Shown here: one piece after another, positions 43,771 through 58,228 of the stretch
Layout of the letters: the number at the start of each line of letters is the position of its first letter
How positions within the stretch are numbered: the stretch's first letter is position 1
DNA from: Rhodoblastus sp. 17X3
Lineage (GTDB): Bacteria; Pseudomonadota; Alphaproteobacteria; Rhizobiales; Beijerinckiaceae
DNA length: 64,000 nucleotides
Assembly: GCF_030056575.1 (NCBI RefSeq)
Contig: NZ_JASHHX010000005.1
Coordinates: 124,001 to 188,000 of the forward strand
Direction of reading: 5' to 3'
Position numbers and translations under genes: made by a program
Notes under the pieces: generated by a model
The model's database searches: none
Told to the model about the DNA's origin: nothing
What the model saw: the letters and a program-made list of their open reading frames with translations, nothing else

Positions 43771-44172
43771 TCAGGCCGCGACGGCGGCTTTCAGCTCGTT
43801 CAGCTGGTCGAGCTTGTCCGCCGCGAGCTTCTGGGCTTCGTCGGACGTCGCGTCGGCCAGATCTTCCTCGGCGTTCTTGATTTCCTGAGCCAGCCGCGCC
43901 GAATCGAACTGCTCCAAAGGAGTCGCCTGTTCGGCGAGAAGGGTCAGTCCGCCCGCCGCGACATCGGCAAAACCGCCGCGCACGAAGAGCTTGCTTTTCT
44001 TGTTGGGCGCTTCGTCGATCTCGACAATGCCCGCCTTGAGGACAGTCATGACCGGCGCATGGTCCTTCATGACCGTGAACTGGCCTTCGACGCCGGGCAC
44101 GACCACGGCTTCGACTTCGCCCGAAAACAGCAGTTTTTCCGGCGAGACGAGCTCGAAGTGAAATGTCGCCAT
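43771..44172 (-). CDS. atpC: F1 ATP synthase epsilon subunit
   Basis: The 133-residue protein has the N-terminal beta-sandwich ([20 protein letters not shown], then [20 protein letters not shown] in blocks) and a C-terminal helical hairpin (about 90-133) rich in Ala, Glu and Lys. It belongs to the central stalk and restrains ATP hydrolysis. GGAGAG lies close before the ATG at 44172. It is the last gene of the atpHAGDC operon, 91 bases after atpD, with a strong hairpin in that gap and an intrinsic terminator after the stop. Confidence 0.96.
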   Translation of the reverse strand: MATFHFELVSPEKLLFSGEVEAVVVPGVEGQFTVMKDHAPVMTVLKAGIVEIDEAPNKKSKLFVRGGFADVAAGGLTLLAEQATPLEQFDSARLAQEIKNAEEDLADATSDEAQKLAADKLDQLNELKAAVAA

Positions 44173-44228
44173 AAAACTCTCCAAACCTGGGCTTGCGCCG
44201 CCCGCCCGGACGACGGGCCGTCAGGGCG

Positions 44229-44250
44229 CCGGCGGCGCTGACGCCGCCGG
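44229..44250 (-). other. Intercistronic hairpin between atpD and atpC
   Basis: CCGGCGGCG (44229-44237) and CGCCGCCGG (44242-44250) form a perfect all-GC 9-bp stem with a 4-base loop in the 91-base gap, 13 bases after the atpD stop. No T-tract follows. It could protect or process the mRNA and lower atpC output relative to atpD. Confidence 0.6.
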
Positions 44251-44263
44251 ACGATTTCGATGA

Positions 44264-45718
<1,455 letters not shown>

Positions 45719-45737
45719 TCACATTACTTAATGACGG

Positions 45738-46604
45738 TCAGAGCGCTTCGGCGCCCGAGATGATTTCGATCAGTTCCTTGGTGATCATAGCCTGACGCGA
45801 ACGGTTATAGATCGTCGTCTGCTTCTTGATCATTTCGCCGGCGTTGCGCGTGGCGTTATCCATGGCGCTCATGCGCGCGCCCTGTTCCGAGGCGGCGTTT
45901 TCCAGCAAGCCGCGGAAAACCTGCACGGAAATATTGCGCGGCAACAGGGTCGCCAGAATTTCGTCCTGGCCGGGCTCATATTCATAAGCGGCCGTGGAGG
46001 CTTCGCCGCCAGCCGGAACCTCGGCCGGAATCAACTGCTGAGCCGTCGGGATCTGCAGAATGACGGAGCGGAACTTCGAATAGAACAGCGTGGCGACGTC
46101 GAACTCGCCCCGGTCGAACATGGCGATGATCTTCTTGCCGATCGGATCGGCGTTTTCAAAGCCGATCTGGCGCAGCGAGCGCAGGTCGATCAGATCAACG
46201 ATCTGCTTCTCGAACTGGCGGCGCAACTGATCATAACCCTTCTTGCCGATGCAGAGGATCTTGACCGTCTTGCCTTCGGACTGGAGGGCGAGGATCCGTT
46301 CACGCGCCAGGCGCACGATCGAGGAATTGAAACCGCCGCACAACCCGCGCTCGGCCGTGGCGACGACGAGGAGATGAACCTCGCTCTTGCCGTTGCCCGT
46401 CATCAAAGCGGGGCCGTCGCCGGAAACGCCGGAGGCGAGATTGGCCAGAACCGCGTCCATGCGCTCGGCATAGGGGCGCGCGGCCTCGGCCGCCTGCTGG
46501 GCGCGACGCAGCTTCGCCGCCGCGACCATCTGCATGGCCTTGGTGATTTTCTGCGTCGCCTTCACGGAGGCGATGCGATTGCGAAGATCCTTCAACGAGG
46601 GCAT
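45738..46604 (-). CDS. atpG: F1 ATP synthase gamma subunit
   Basis: The 288-residue protein has the long N-terminal helix ([20 protein letters not shown]) and C-terminal helix ([14 protein letters not shown] and [19 protein letters not shown] in blocks) that form the rotor coiled coil, with the central [12 protein letters not shown] Rossmann-like part. It transmits rotation from Fo to F1. It lies 98 bases after atpA with a hairpin in the gap, and 28 bases before atpD. Confidence 0.98.
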   Translation of the reverse strand: MPSLKDLRNRIASVKATQKITKAMQMVAAAKLRRAQQAAEAARPYAERMDAVLANLASGVSGDGPALMTGNGKSEVHLLVVATAERGLCGGFNSSIVRLARERILALQSEGKTVKILCIGKKGYDQLRRQFEKQIVDLIDLRSLRQIGFENADPIGKKIIAMFDRGEFDVATLFYSKFRSVILQIPTAQQLIPAEVPAGGEASTAAYEYEPGQDEILATLLPRNISVQVFRGLLENAASEQGARMSAMDNATRNAGEMIKKQTTIYNRSRQAMITKELIEIISGAEAL

Positions 46605-46665
46605 GTTTTGTCCGCTCGACTTCCGCCCCTTTCGCCATCTTTGGCGTCAGGAACGTTCCAGGAGG

Positions 46666-46694
46666 CGAGCCCGCAGTCTGGGACGGCGGGCTCG
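46666..46694 (-). other. Intercistronic hairpin between atpA and atpG
   Basis: CGAGCCCGC (46666-46674) and GCGGGCTCG (46686-46694) form a perfect 9-bp stem with an 11-base loop, 8 bases after the atpA stop. There is no T-tract. It resembles the atpD-atpC hairpin in position and strength and may tune stoichiometry between three-copy AtpA and one-copy AtpG. Confidence 0.55.
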
Positions 46695-46702
46695 ATGCGA
46701 AA

Positions 46703-48231
<1,529 letters not shown>

Positions 48232-48232
<1 letters not shown>

Positions 48233-48804
48233 CAGCCGACCTCTTTCATACGTGTGCGGAGCGAGTTGAGCTTGGTTTTGAGCGAGGCGTCGACCATGCG
48301 CGAGCCAAGCTTGACGACGATGCCGCCAATGATCGAAGGATCGACATTGACGTTGACCTTGACGGTCTTGCCGCCCGAAACCTGACGCAGCGCCTCTTCA
48401 AGCGCGGCGGAATGATCGGACGAAAGCGGCGCGGCGACGGTGACGTCGGCGCGGGTGACGCCCTTCGCCTTGTCGTTCAGCGCGAGAAAGGCGCGAATCA
48501 TGTCGGGGAGAACGAAGAGGCGGCGCTTGGAGGCCACCAGCTTGATGAAATTGGCGGTGACGCCGCCGAACCCATATTGGTTCAGAAGGGCGGTGACGGC
48601 CTTGAGCTGCTCTTCGGCGGAAAAGACCGGGCTGGCGACCAGGCGCTTCAGGTCCGCGCTCTGGGCGATCATGTCGCCGAAATTGCGCAGGGCGTCGGCG
48701 ACAGCGTCGGCGACATTTTGTTCCTGCGCGAGACTGAACAGGGCCAGGGCATAGCGTTCCGCGACGCCGGACGTCGGATTATTGGAGTCGTCGACTTCAG
48801 CCAC
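48232..48804 (-). CDS. atpH: F1 ATP synthase delta subunit
   Basis: The 190-residue protein has the helical N-terminal domain ([17 protein letters not shown]) and the conserved C-terminal [21 protein letters not shown] block. It forms the peripheral stalk joint between F1 and Fo. The start is GTG at 48804, with GGGAGC about 8 bases upstream; the frame extends further without signals. It is the first gene of the operon, and the region up to priA (228 bases) must hold the promoter, though no clear boxes were found. Fo genes are not in the window, as expected for alphaproteobacteria. Confidence 0.95.
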
Positions 48805-49032
48805 GCGGAAAAGCTCCCTTTGGATCGGACGACCATCCGCCCTCGAACGGTCCGGCGCGACGCGCCGCATCATCTCCAAGGGCTGAACTGGCTGGAAACG
48901 GAGAGTGGCGAAAGCCTGTCTCCCCGAAAGGCGCGGCTGACGTAACATAGGGCGCCAGTCGGCGCAACCCTGACAGACGCGGCGAAAGTAAGGCTTTGGG
49001 ATAATTTACAAATGGATTCGCTAAAAACTCTC

Positions 49033-51240
49033 TTAGAGAAAACTCTGCGGATCGACGTCCACCGCGACCCGCACGCCACCTTTCGGCCTTGGCGCCGCAG
49101 CGAGCATCCGCCGCAAAAAACCCTGCAAATCCGCGCGACGCGGCGATTTGACGAGCAGCCGGAAGCGGCTCCTTCCACGCAGCACCGCGAGCGGAGCCTC
49201 GGCGGGGCCGAGCAAGATGATATCCGAATCCGGCGATGCGTTTTCGCTGCGCGTCAGAGCCGCCGCGCGGGCCAATTCGCGCGCATGCGCCTCCGTCGCC
49301 GCACGATCCGGCCCTGAGACGACGAGCGCCGCGAGCCGGCCGAACGGCGGCAGCCCAGCCTCGCGCCGCGCCTGGGTCTCCTCGCGATAGAAGCGTTCGA
49401 AATCGCCGGAAATGAGCGCCCGCAGGACGGGATGTTCCTTTTGCCATGTTTGCAGATAGGCGCGTCCCGGCTGCTCGCCGCGTCCTGCGCGGCCCGCGAC
49501 CTGGCTGAGCAGTTGGAAGGTCCGCTCCGCGGCGCGCGGATCGCCATTGGCGAGGCCGATATCGGCGTCGACCACGCCAACCAGCGTCAGATGCGGGAAA
49601 TTATGGCCCTTGGCGACAAGCTGGGTGCCTATGACGAGATCGAATTCTCGATTTTCCACCGCCTGCAATTCGCCACGCAGCCGCTCGATCCCGCCCGGCA
49701 TGTCGGATGACAGCACGAGCCGCCGCGCATCCGGGAACAGCTCGGCGGCCTCTTCGGCGACGCGCTCGACACCCGGGCCGCAGGCGGTGAGCGAATCCGG
49801 CGATTCGCATTGCGGACAGATGTCCGGCCTGCGCTCGACATGGCCGCAATGATGGCAGGCCAGCGCGCGGCGATAGCGGTGCTCGACCAGCCAGGCCGAG
49901 CAATTGGGACATTGGAACTTGTGGCCGCAGGTCCGGCACAAGGTGAGCGGCGCATAGCCGCGCCGGTTGAGGAACAGCAGAGCCTGTTCCTTGCGCGAAA
50001 AGCACTCGCGCATCGCATCGGCGAGCCGGGGCGCGATCCATTTGCCGCGTGGAGGAGCTTCCCGTCGCAGGTCGATCGCCTCCATCTCGGGCAGCTGGCG
50101 ACCGGCGAAACGGCTGTCCAGCCGCAGCCAGCCATAGCGTCCCTGGCGGGCGTTCTCGCGCGTTTCGATCGAAGGGGTCGCGGAAGCCAGCACGATGGCT
50201 GCGGAATCCTGCCGCGCCCGCACCACCGCCATGTCTCGGGCGTGATAGGCGACGCCGTCCTCCTGCTTGTAGGCGGCCTCGTGCTCCTCATCGACCACGA
50301 TCGTCCGCAGGCCCGCGAAGGGCAGGAACAGCGCCGAGCGGGCGCCCGCCACCACCCGGACCTCGCCCTCGGCGACGCCGCGCCAGACCCGCGCCCGGCG
50401 ACGCGGCGAAACGCCGGAATGCCATTCCGCCGGCCGCTCGCCGAACCGCTTGGCGAAACGTTCGAGAAACTGCCCCGTCAGCGCGATTTCCGGCATCAGG
50501 ATCAAAGCCTGTCCGCCGGCGCGCAGCGCCTCGGCCACGGCCTCGAAATAGACTTCCGTCTTGCCGGAGCCGGTAACGCCTTCGAGCAGGACCGGCTTGA
50601 AATGGCCGGCGCCGACAGCCTCCCGCAGCGCCTGCGCGGCCTCGTCCTGCGCGGCGGAAAGGTCCGGCGCGCAGAAATCGGGATCGGGCCGCGCGCCCGG
50701 CGTTTCGGGCGGAAGCGCGACCGCCTCCAGCGCGCCGTCATCGATCAGCGCGTCGACGACGCCGGACGACACCCCCGCAAGCCGCGCCAGCTCGGCCTTG
50801 GTCGCCGTGAGATCGCCGATCAGGGCGGAAAGCACGCGCAGGCGCGCGGGCGTCGGCCGTTTCGGCGTGGCGCCGGTCGCGCGGACGCCAATGCGGGTCG
50901 GCTCGTCCTCGGCGTCTTCCGCCGCGCGGGTCGCCATGCGCAGCACCATGCCGCGCGGGGCCAGCGTCCAGGCTGCGACCCAATCGAGGAAGGCGCGCAG
51001 TTTTTGCGGCAGCGGCGGCAGGTCGAGCCGGGCCGAAACGAGCTTGAGATTTTCGCGCGCGTCGCGGCGCAAGGCCCAGACAACGCCGAAGGCTTCGCGC
51101 GCACCCAGCGAGACCTTGACGAAATCGCCTTCCGCCAAGGCCATCCCGTCCGGGATGCTGTAGGAATAGGGATGGTCCACCGCGACCGGGACCAGCACGT
51201 CGGCGACGTCGCCCCGGTTTTCCGCGCCGCTTTCAATCAT
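49033..51240 (-). CDS. priA: Primosomal replication restart helicase PriA
   Basis: The 735-residue helicase has an N-terminal 3'-DNA-binding domain (about 10-110), Walker A LLEGVTGSGKTEVYF, the DEEH box in VVDEEHEAAYKQE, and an inserted zinc module with eight cysteines between about residues 440 and 490 (CRTCGHKFQCPNC, CHHCG, CPQC). It restarts stalled replication forks by loading DnaB. The gene lies between secA and the atp operon on the same strand, the common Hyphomicrobiales order. The ribosome site is weak. All catalytic and zinc residues are present. Confidence 0.97.
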   Translation of the reverse strand: MIESGAENRGDVADVLVPVAVDHPYSYSIPDGMALAEGDFVKVSLGAREAFGVVWALRRDARENLKLVSARLDLPPLPQKLRAFLDWVAAWTLAPRGMVLRMATRAAEDAEDEPTRIGVRATGATPKRPTPARLRVLSALIGDLTATKAELARLAGVSSGVVDALIDDGALEAVALPPETPGARPDPDFCAPDLSAAQDEAAQALREAVGAGHFKPVLLEGVTGSGKTEVYFEAVAEALRAGGQALILMPEIALTGQFLERFAKRFGERPAEWHSGVSPRRRARVWRGVAEGEVRVVAGARSALFLPFAGLRTIVVDEEHEAAYKQEDGVAYHARDMAVVRARQDSAAIVLASATPSIETRENARQGRYGWLRLDSRFAGRQLPEMEAIDLRREAPPRGKWIAPRLADAMRECFSRKEQALLFLNRRGYAPLTLCRTCGHKFQCPNCSAWLVEHRYRRALACHHCGHVERRPDICPQCESPDSLTACGPGVERVAEEAAELFPDARRLVLSSDMPGGIERLRGELQAVENREFDLVIGTQLVAKGHNFPHLTLVGVVDADIGLANGDPRAAERTFQLLSQVAGRAGRGEQPGRAYLQTWQKEHPVLRALISGDFERFYREETQARREAGLPPFGRLAALVVSGPDRAATEAHARELARAAALTRSENASPDSDIILLGPAEAPLAVLRGRSRFRLLVKSPRRADLQGFLRRMLAAAPRPKGGVRVAVDVDPQSFL

Positions 51241-51316
51241 GCCACCGACCCGTTTGGCGGCCCGCTTCGCAACGCCCCCGCCCCCGACCGATTCCGGTGC
51301 GACGGAGGCGGCGGCG

Positions 51317-54124
<2,808 letters not shown>

Positions 54125-54141
54125 TCCAACGACCTTTCAGA

Positions 54142-54159
54142 GCGGCGCCCTTGCGCCGC
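54142..54159 (-). promoter_or_regulatory. Stem-loop upstream of the secA ribosome binding site
   Basis: GCGGCGC (54142-54148) and GCGCCGC (54153-54159) form a perfect 7-bp stem with a tetraloop, ending a few bases upstream of the GAAAGG site. It could influence secA translation; no competing structure that would make a switch was identified. Confidence 0.35.
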
Positions 54160-54328
54160 AATCCGATGGAGGCCGGCGACCGGAAAGGTCCGGGCCGGCG
54201 AAACGCGCCGCCCCCGGGAGCGGCGACCGCGCCGCCACAATGTCGGAAGCCATGGCGCAAGAAACAAGGCGCCGCGCCCTGTTCTCGACCACCACGGCAA
54301 ACGATTGCCCAAAGCGGCGCGAAAGCAC

Positions 54329-54347
54329 AAAAAGCCGGCAATCCGGC
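54329..54347 (-). terminator. Probable terminator of the hemC-hemD-DUF2147 operon
   Basis: On the minus strand GCCGG-ATTG-CCGGC is followed by TTTTT, about 70 bases after the DUF2147 stop. The stem is only 5 bp but all GC. Confidence 0.45.
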
Positions 54348-54417
54348 GCGCGAGAGATAGAAGCGCGGCGCCGGCTTGTCAACGCGAGCGCGATTTTCAG
54401 GCCATTTGGAAAGAGGC

Positions 54418-54807
54418 TCAGCGCGCCCTTTTCCAGGTCTCGCCGCCGCAAAGGCCGCCGCCCTGCACGCAGCCGCGGACTTTCAGATGGTCCGCATCGG
54501 CGCCGGCGGAGATTTCGCCGTCATACATCTTGCCATCGTCGAGATTGAAGATCGGCCCCTTCCAAACATCGCCCTCGCGCCGGAGATTGATGAGGATCTT
54601 TTGGCCGACCGAGGACTTTTCGCCCGCCGCTGGCGGCGGGGCGGCGGCAATGACGCCGCAGACGTTCTTGCCGCAAGGCGCGATGCGGATGATCGCCGAA
54701 CCGTCAGCCACCCGCCACAGCCCGGCTGGAAACGCAGGCGCGGCCAGAACAGGCGACGCGCCAAAGCCCGAGAGCAGAAGAATGGAAAAAAGGGCGGCTT
54801 TCTTCAT
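54418..54807 (-). CDS. DUF2147 family exported protein
   Basis: The 129-residue protein has a Sec signal peptide (KKAALFSILLLSGFGASPVLA) and a DUF2147 domain: GLWRVADGSAIIRIAPCGKNVCGVI, then the IFNLDDGKMYDGEIS block and a C-terminal LKVRGCVQGGGLCGGETWKR segment, each seen in part. Four cysteines suggest disulfides in the periplasm. Function of the family is unknown. AAGGAG lies before the ATG and overlaps the end of hemD (6-base gap), so it is co-transcribed with the heme genes; that link may be only positional. Confidence 0.88.
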   Translation of the reverse strand: MKKAALFSILLLSGFGASPVLAAPAFPAGLWRVADGSAIIRIAPCGKNVCGVIAAAPPPAAGEKSSVGQKILINLRREGDVWKGPIFNLDDGKMYDGEISAGADADHLKVRGCVQGGGLCGGETWKRAR

Positions 54808-54813
54808 GCGCGG

Positions 54814-55530
54814 TCACTCCTTGCGAGGCGGCTTGGCAAGTCGGCGGGACGGTCCGACGAGAGTCATTAACGCCTCTTCATCCGGTTGAGAAGCCACGAA
54901 AATTTTTTCCGCCGGCGCGAAAGTCCGGCATATCGCGGCGACATCTTCGGACAGGCAATAGTGCGAAAGCCTCGCCGCGCCTTCGGCGCCGATCAGGGCT
55001 AGCGCGGCGGTCGCGCTGCGCGGCGAATAATGCAGGACGGCGTCGATTTCGCCCTTTTTGAGCGCCGCGCTAATCTCCGCCGGCCAGGATTCGACCGGAC
55101 TCGCGTCATAGGTTTCCAGAATCGCGATCCGCCAGCCGGCGGCGCGCAAGCTGTCTTCGAGCAAGGGCTTGCGCTCGCGCCCCGCGAGATAAAGCGCCGA
55201 TCCGGGCGGCCATTCGGCAATCAACCGCGCGCTGAGCGCCTCGGCGCGCGGCGCGATGATTCGCGCCGTGAAGCCCGCCGCTTCCGCCGCCGCGGCAGTC
55301 TTGTCGCCCACGCAGGCCAGCGGCGCGGCGCGCAACGCGGGCGAAGGGCTCAAACCCACGAAAGCCTGCGCGCTGGTGGCGAGAATCAGATCGAACGGCC
55401 CCTCCGGCAGCGCGGCGGCGACCGGGACGATCTCCAGCACCGGCGCGCAGACCGGGCCGTGCCCCAGCGCTGAAAGGCGCTTCGCCGTGGGCGCCGTCTG
55501 ATCCGCCGGCCGGGTCACAAGCACGCGCAT
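54814..55530 (-). CDS. hemD: Uroporphyrinogen-III synthase
   Basis: The 238-residue protein follows the HemD pattern: MRVLVTRPADQTAPTAKRL at the N-terminus, FDLILATSAQAFVGL, the YLAGRERKPLLEDSL region and DAVLHYSPRSATAALALI near the C-terminal half. HemD is poorly conserved, but the order with hemC supports it strongly. It closes and isomerises hydroxymethylbilane to uroporphyrinogen III for heme, cobalamin or chlorophyll. It starts 6 bases after hemC. Confidence 0.93.
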   Translation of the reverse strand: MRVLVTRPADQTAPTAKRLSALGHGPVCAPVLEIVPVAAALPEGPFDLILATSAQAFVGLSPSPALRAAPLACVGDKTAAAAEAAGFTARIIAPRAEALSARLIAEWPPGSALYLAGRERKPLLEDSLRAAGWRIAILETYDASPVESWPAEISAALKKGEIDAVLHYSPRSATAALALIGAEGAARLSHYCLSEDVAAICRTFAPAEKIFVASQPDEEALMTLVGPSRRLAKPPRKE

Positions 55531-55536
55531 GGTTTT

Positions 55537-56457
55537 TCAGAAGCTCAGCACGTCCGCGGGCGCCGCCGCGAGAATCTTTCGCGCCGCAGACTCGCCCAGA
55601 GCCGCGGCCTCGCCGACCGAACCTTCCGCGCGGGCGTCAAAAGCCTCCGAGCCGTCCTTGCGCAGCACGAGTCCGTAAAAGCTCACGCGGCCCCCGGCGA
55701 CGACGGCGTGTCCGGCGATCGGCGTGCGGCAGGAGCCGTCGAGCACATGAAGGAAAGCCCGTTCGGCGTCGAGCGCATGGCCGGTCTCGGCGTCGCAGAT
55801 CAGCGCGAGATCCTCTCGAATCCGGGCGTCGTCCGCCCGCGCCGTGATCGCGATCGCGCCTTGGCCACAGGCGGGCGGAAAGAGATCGAGCGGCAGAATG
55901 GAGGTCGCCTGCTCGGCGAGGCCGAGCCGTTTCAGGCCAGCCAAAGCCAGCAAGGTCGCGGCGAATTCACCGCTTTCGACCTTGCGCAGGCGGGTCTGGA
56001 CATTGCCGCGCAGCAGTTCGACCTGAAGGTCAGGGCGCAGGCGGCGAATCATCGCCTGACGGCGCAGCGAGGCCGAGCCGACGCGAGCGCCCCACGGAAG
56101 CTCCGTCAAGGTTTTGGCCGAGCCCCCGATAAAGGCGTCGCGCACGTCCTCGCGCGGCAGATAGCCGGCCACGAGGAGCCCCTCCGGCAGCACGGTCGGC
56201 AGATCCTTGGCCGAATGGACGGCGATGTCGATGCCGCCTTCGAGCTGGGCCTGGTCGAGCTCCTTGGTGAAGAGGCCCTTGCCGCCGACCTCGCTGAGGG
56301 GCCGGTCCTGAATCATATCGCCGCTGGTCTTGATGACGACGATTTCGAAATGTTCTTCCGGCGCGCCATGGGCCAGGGCGAGGCGTCGGCGGGTCTCATA
56401 GGCCTGCGCCAGCGCCAGGGGGCTGCCGCGCGTGCCGATTTTCATCCAGGGCGCCAA
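55537..56457 (-). CDS. hemC: Porphobilinogen deaminase (hydroxymethylbilane synthase)
   Basis: The 306-residue enzyme has [17 protein letters not shown], the catalytic aspartate in HSAKDLP at D85, [14 protein letters not shown] and the dipyrromethane-cofactor cysteine C243 in [11 protein letters not shown]. It polymerises four porphobilinogens. The start is TTG at 56457, with GGAG 8 bases upstream; the ATG four codons later has no ribosome site at a fitting distance. It is divergent from tsaD, as in many alphaproteobacteria, and forms an operon with hemD. Confidence 0.97.
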   Translation of the reverse strand: MAPWMKIGTRGSPLALAQAYETRRRLALAHGAPEEHFEIVVIKTSGDMIQDRPLSEVGGKGLFTKELDQAQLEGGIDIAVHSAKDLPTVLPEGLLVAGYLPREDVRDAFIGGSAKTLTELPWGARVGSASLRRQAMIRRLRPDLQVELLRGNVQTRLRKVESGEFAATLLALAGLKRLGLAEQATSILPLDLFPPACGQGAIAITARADDARIREDLALICDAETGHALDAERAFLHVLDGSCRTPIAGHAVVAGGRVSFYGLVLRKDGSEAFDARAEGSVGEAAALGESAARKILAAAPADVLSF

Positions 56458-56477
56458 AATTTAAGCTCCAAGCCGTT

Positions 56478-56505
56478 TTGATTTGTCCGGGCGGAGGACT
56501 ATAGG
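56478..56505 (+). promoter_or_regulatory. Candidate tsaD promoter
   Basis: TTGATT (56478-56483) and TATAGG (56500-56505) are separated by 16 bases, about 85 bases upstream of the tsaD ATG in the divergent region with hemC. Confidence 0.4.
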
Positions 56506-56589
56506 AAAAAGCGCGGCGCGAAGAAAGCGCGGGGCGGATTTTTCGCTCGCGCGGATCGCGGCCCGCAAAAAAGCTCGGGGAGAAAGCCA

Positions 56590-57660
56590 ATGTGGGCGAG
56601 CCTGCGCGTGCTGGGAATCGAGAGCACCTGCGACGAAACCGCCGCCGCCGTGGTCGAGGCCGATTCCATAGGACGCGGCAAGATTCTCTCCAACGCCGTC
56701 CTGAGCCAGATCGCGGAACACGCCGCCTATGGCGGGGTGGTGCCGGAAATCGCCGCCCGCGCCCATGTCGACGCCCTGGACCGGCTGATTCGCCGCGCGC
56801 TCGCCGACGCCGATTGCGGAATCGACGATCTTGACGCCATCGCCGCCGCCGGCGGGCCGGGCCTGATCGGGGGCGTCATGGTCGGCCTGACCACCGGCAA
56901 GGCCATTGCGCTTGCTGCGGGAAAACCCTTCGTCGCCGTGAACCATCTCGAAGGTCATGCGCTGACCCCGCGCCTGACCGACAATATCGACTTTCCCTAT
57001 CTGCTCCTGCTGGTCTCCGGCGGCCACAGCCAGCTCGTCGCGGTGAATGGCGTCGGCGACTACCGGCGGCTCGGCTCGACCGTGGACGACGCGGTCGGAG
57101 AGGCCTTCGACAAGGCGGCGAAGATGCTCGGCCTGCCCTATCCCGGCGGCCCGCGCGTCGAACAGGCGGCGCTCGGCGGCGATCCCGCGCGTTTCGCCTT
57201 TCCGCGCCCGATGGCGGGGCGGCGCAACCCCGACTTCTCCTTCTCCGGCCTCAAGACCGCCGTGCGGCAGGAGGCCGAGCGCATCGCGCCTTTGACCAAC
57301 ACCGACGTCGCCGACCTGTGCGCGTCGTTCCAGGCCGCCGCCGTGGACGTGCTGGTCGACCGCTGCCGCGCCGCCCTGCGCCTGCTCGCCGACGCCCCGA
57401 AGCCGCCGACCGCCCTGGTCGCCGCGGGCGGCGTCGCCGCCAATGGCGCGATCCGCCGCGCGCTGGGACGCCTTTGCGCCGAGGCGGGCCTGAAACTCGC
57501 TTTGCCGCCGCCGGGGCTATGTTCGGACAATGGCGCCATGATCGCCTGGGCCGGGCTGGAGCGATTCCGGCTTGGAATGGTCGACGGCATGGATTTCGCC
57601 GCGCGCCCGCGCTGGCCGCTCGACGAACGCCCGGACGCCCGCTGGCACGGGAAAGCGTGA
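56590..57660 (+). CDS. tsaD: tRNA threonylcarbamoyladenosine biosynthesis protein TsaD
   Basis: The 356-residue ASKHA-fold protein has [16 protein letters not shown], the metal motif [19 protein letters not shown] and the nucleotide-binding [10 protein letters not shown] region. It transfers threonylcarbamoyl to A37 of ANN-decoding tRNAs with TsaB and TsaE. GGGGAGAAAG precedes the ATG. It opens the plus-strand run tsaD, PLD-like gene, gpsA. Length and motifs are complete. Confidence 0.97.
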   Translation: MWASLRVLGIESTCDETAAAVVEADSIGRGKILSNAVLSQIAEHAAYGGVVPEIAARAHVDALDRLIRRALADADCGIDDLDAIAAAGGPGLIGGVMVGLTTGKAIALAAGKPFVAVNHLEGHALTPRLTDNIDFPYLLLLVSGGHSQLVAVNGVGDYRRLGSTVDDAVGEAFDKAAKMLGLPYPGGPRVEQAALGGDPARFAFPRPMAGRRNPDFSFSGLKTAVRQEAERIAPLTNTDVADLCASFQAAAVDVLVDRCRAALRLLADAPKPPTALVAAGGVAANGAIRRALGRLCAEAGLKLALPPPGLCSDNGAMIAWAGLERFRLGMVDGMDFAARPRWPLDERPDARWHGKA

Positions 57661-57667
57661 GGTTTTT

Positions 57668-58228
57668 TTGCGCGCGCTCAAATTTTTCCTTCTCGCCGGC
57701 GCCTTCCTTCTGGCCATCGAGGCGCCGAAGCCTTTCCTTCAGCCGCAGACGCCCGTCTCCGCTCCGGTGCGCGTCGCCTTCGGCCCGGCGCCGGGCTTCG
57801 ACACGCTCGACCCCGAGCTGATCGGCCAGGCGCGAAGAAGCATCGACATGGCGGCCTATGTGCTGAGCGACCAGAGGGTGATCGAAGCCCTGTCGGCGGC
57901 GGCGAGCCGCGGCGTGAAGATCCGGCTCTATTTCGACGCCGAACAGTTCCGGCGGATCGGCGGCATGAACGACAATGTTCTCGCCCTCACGAATCAGCCC
58001 AATGTCAAGGCAAGGATCAAGGCCGAGCAGAACGACCTGATGCATCTGAAAGCCTATACCGTGGACGGGCGCTGGCTTCGCACCGGCTCCACCAATTTCT
58101 CCTGGTCCGGCGAGACCCGCCAGGACAATGACATCATCATCATCGACAGCCCCCAGGCCGCCGAGCAATTTGCCCGCGCATTCGAAAAGCTCTGGACGCG
58201 GCGCGACAACCGGGACGCGGCGCCATGA
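57668..58228 (+). CDS. Exported phospholipase D-like (single HKD) protein
   Basis: The 186-residue protein has an N-terminal signal or anchor (LKFFLLAGAFLLAIEAP) and one phospholipase D superfamily domain. The complete HKD motif is H126-x-K128-x4-D133 followed by G140-S141-x-N143. The size and single motif match the bacterial nuclease Nuc, which works as a dimer sharing one active site from two motifs. A phospholipase role is the alternative. The start is TTG at 57668, with GAGG 5 bases upstream that includes the end of tsaD. The stop overlaps the gpsA ATG (ATGA). It is inserted between two housekeeping genes that are more often neighbours, and it is likely periplasmic. Confidence 0.85.
   Translation: MRALKFFLLAGAFLLAIEAPKPFLQPQTPVSAPVRVAFGPAPGFDTLDPELIGQARRSIDMAAYVLSDQRVIEALSAAASRGVKIRLYFDAEQFRRIGGMNDNVLALTNQPNVKARIKAEQNDLMHLKAYTVDGRWLRTGSTNFSWSGETRQDNDIIIIDSPQAAEQFARAFEKLWTRRDNRDAAP

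Larger units (their letters stand above)
54125..54417 (-). other. secA leader region (293 bp)
   Basis: This spacer between the DUF2147 gene and secA holds a probable terminator for the upstream genes (54329-54347) and a stem-loop near the secA ribosome site (54142-54159). Short open frames cross it, but none has the export signal and stall motif expected for a SecM-like leader. No promoter boxes could be named with confidence. Confidence 0.5.

Noticed and set aside
54137-54451. SecM-like arrest peptide gene upstream of secA
   Set aside because: The 104-codon frame has no signal peptide or membrane segment and no clear stall motif. It overlaps the end of the DUF2147 gene and looks non-coding.
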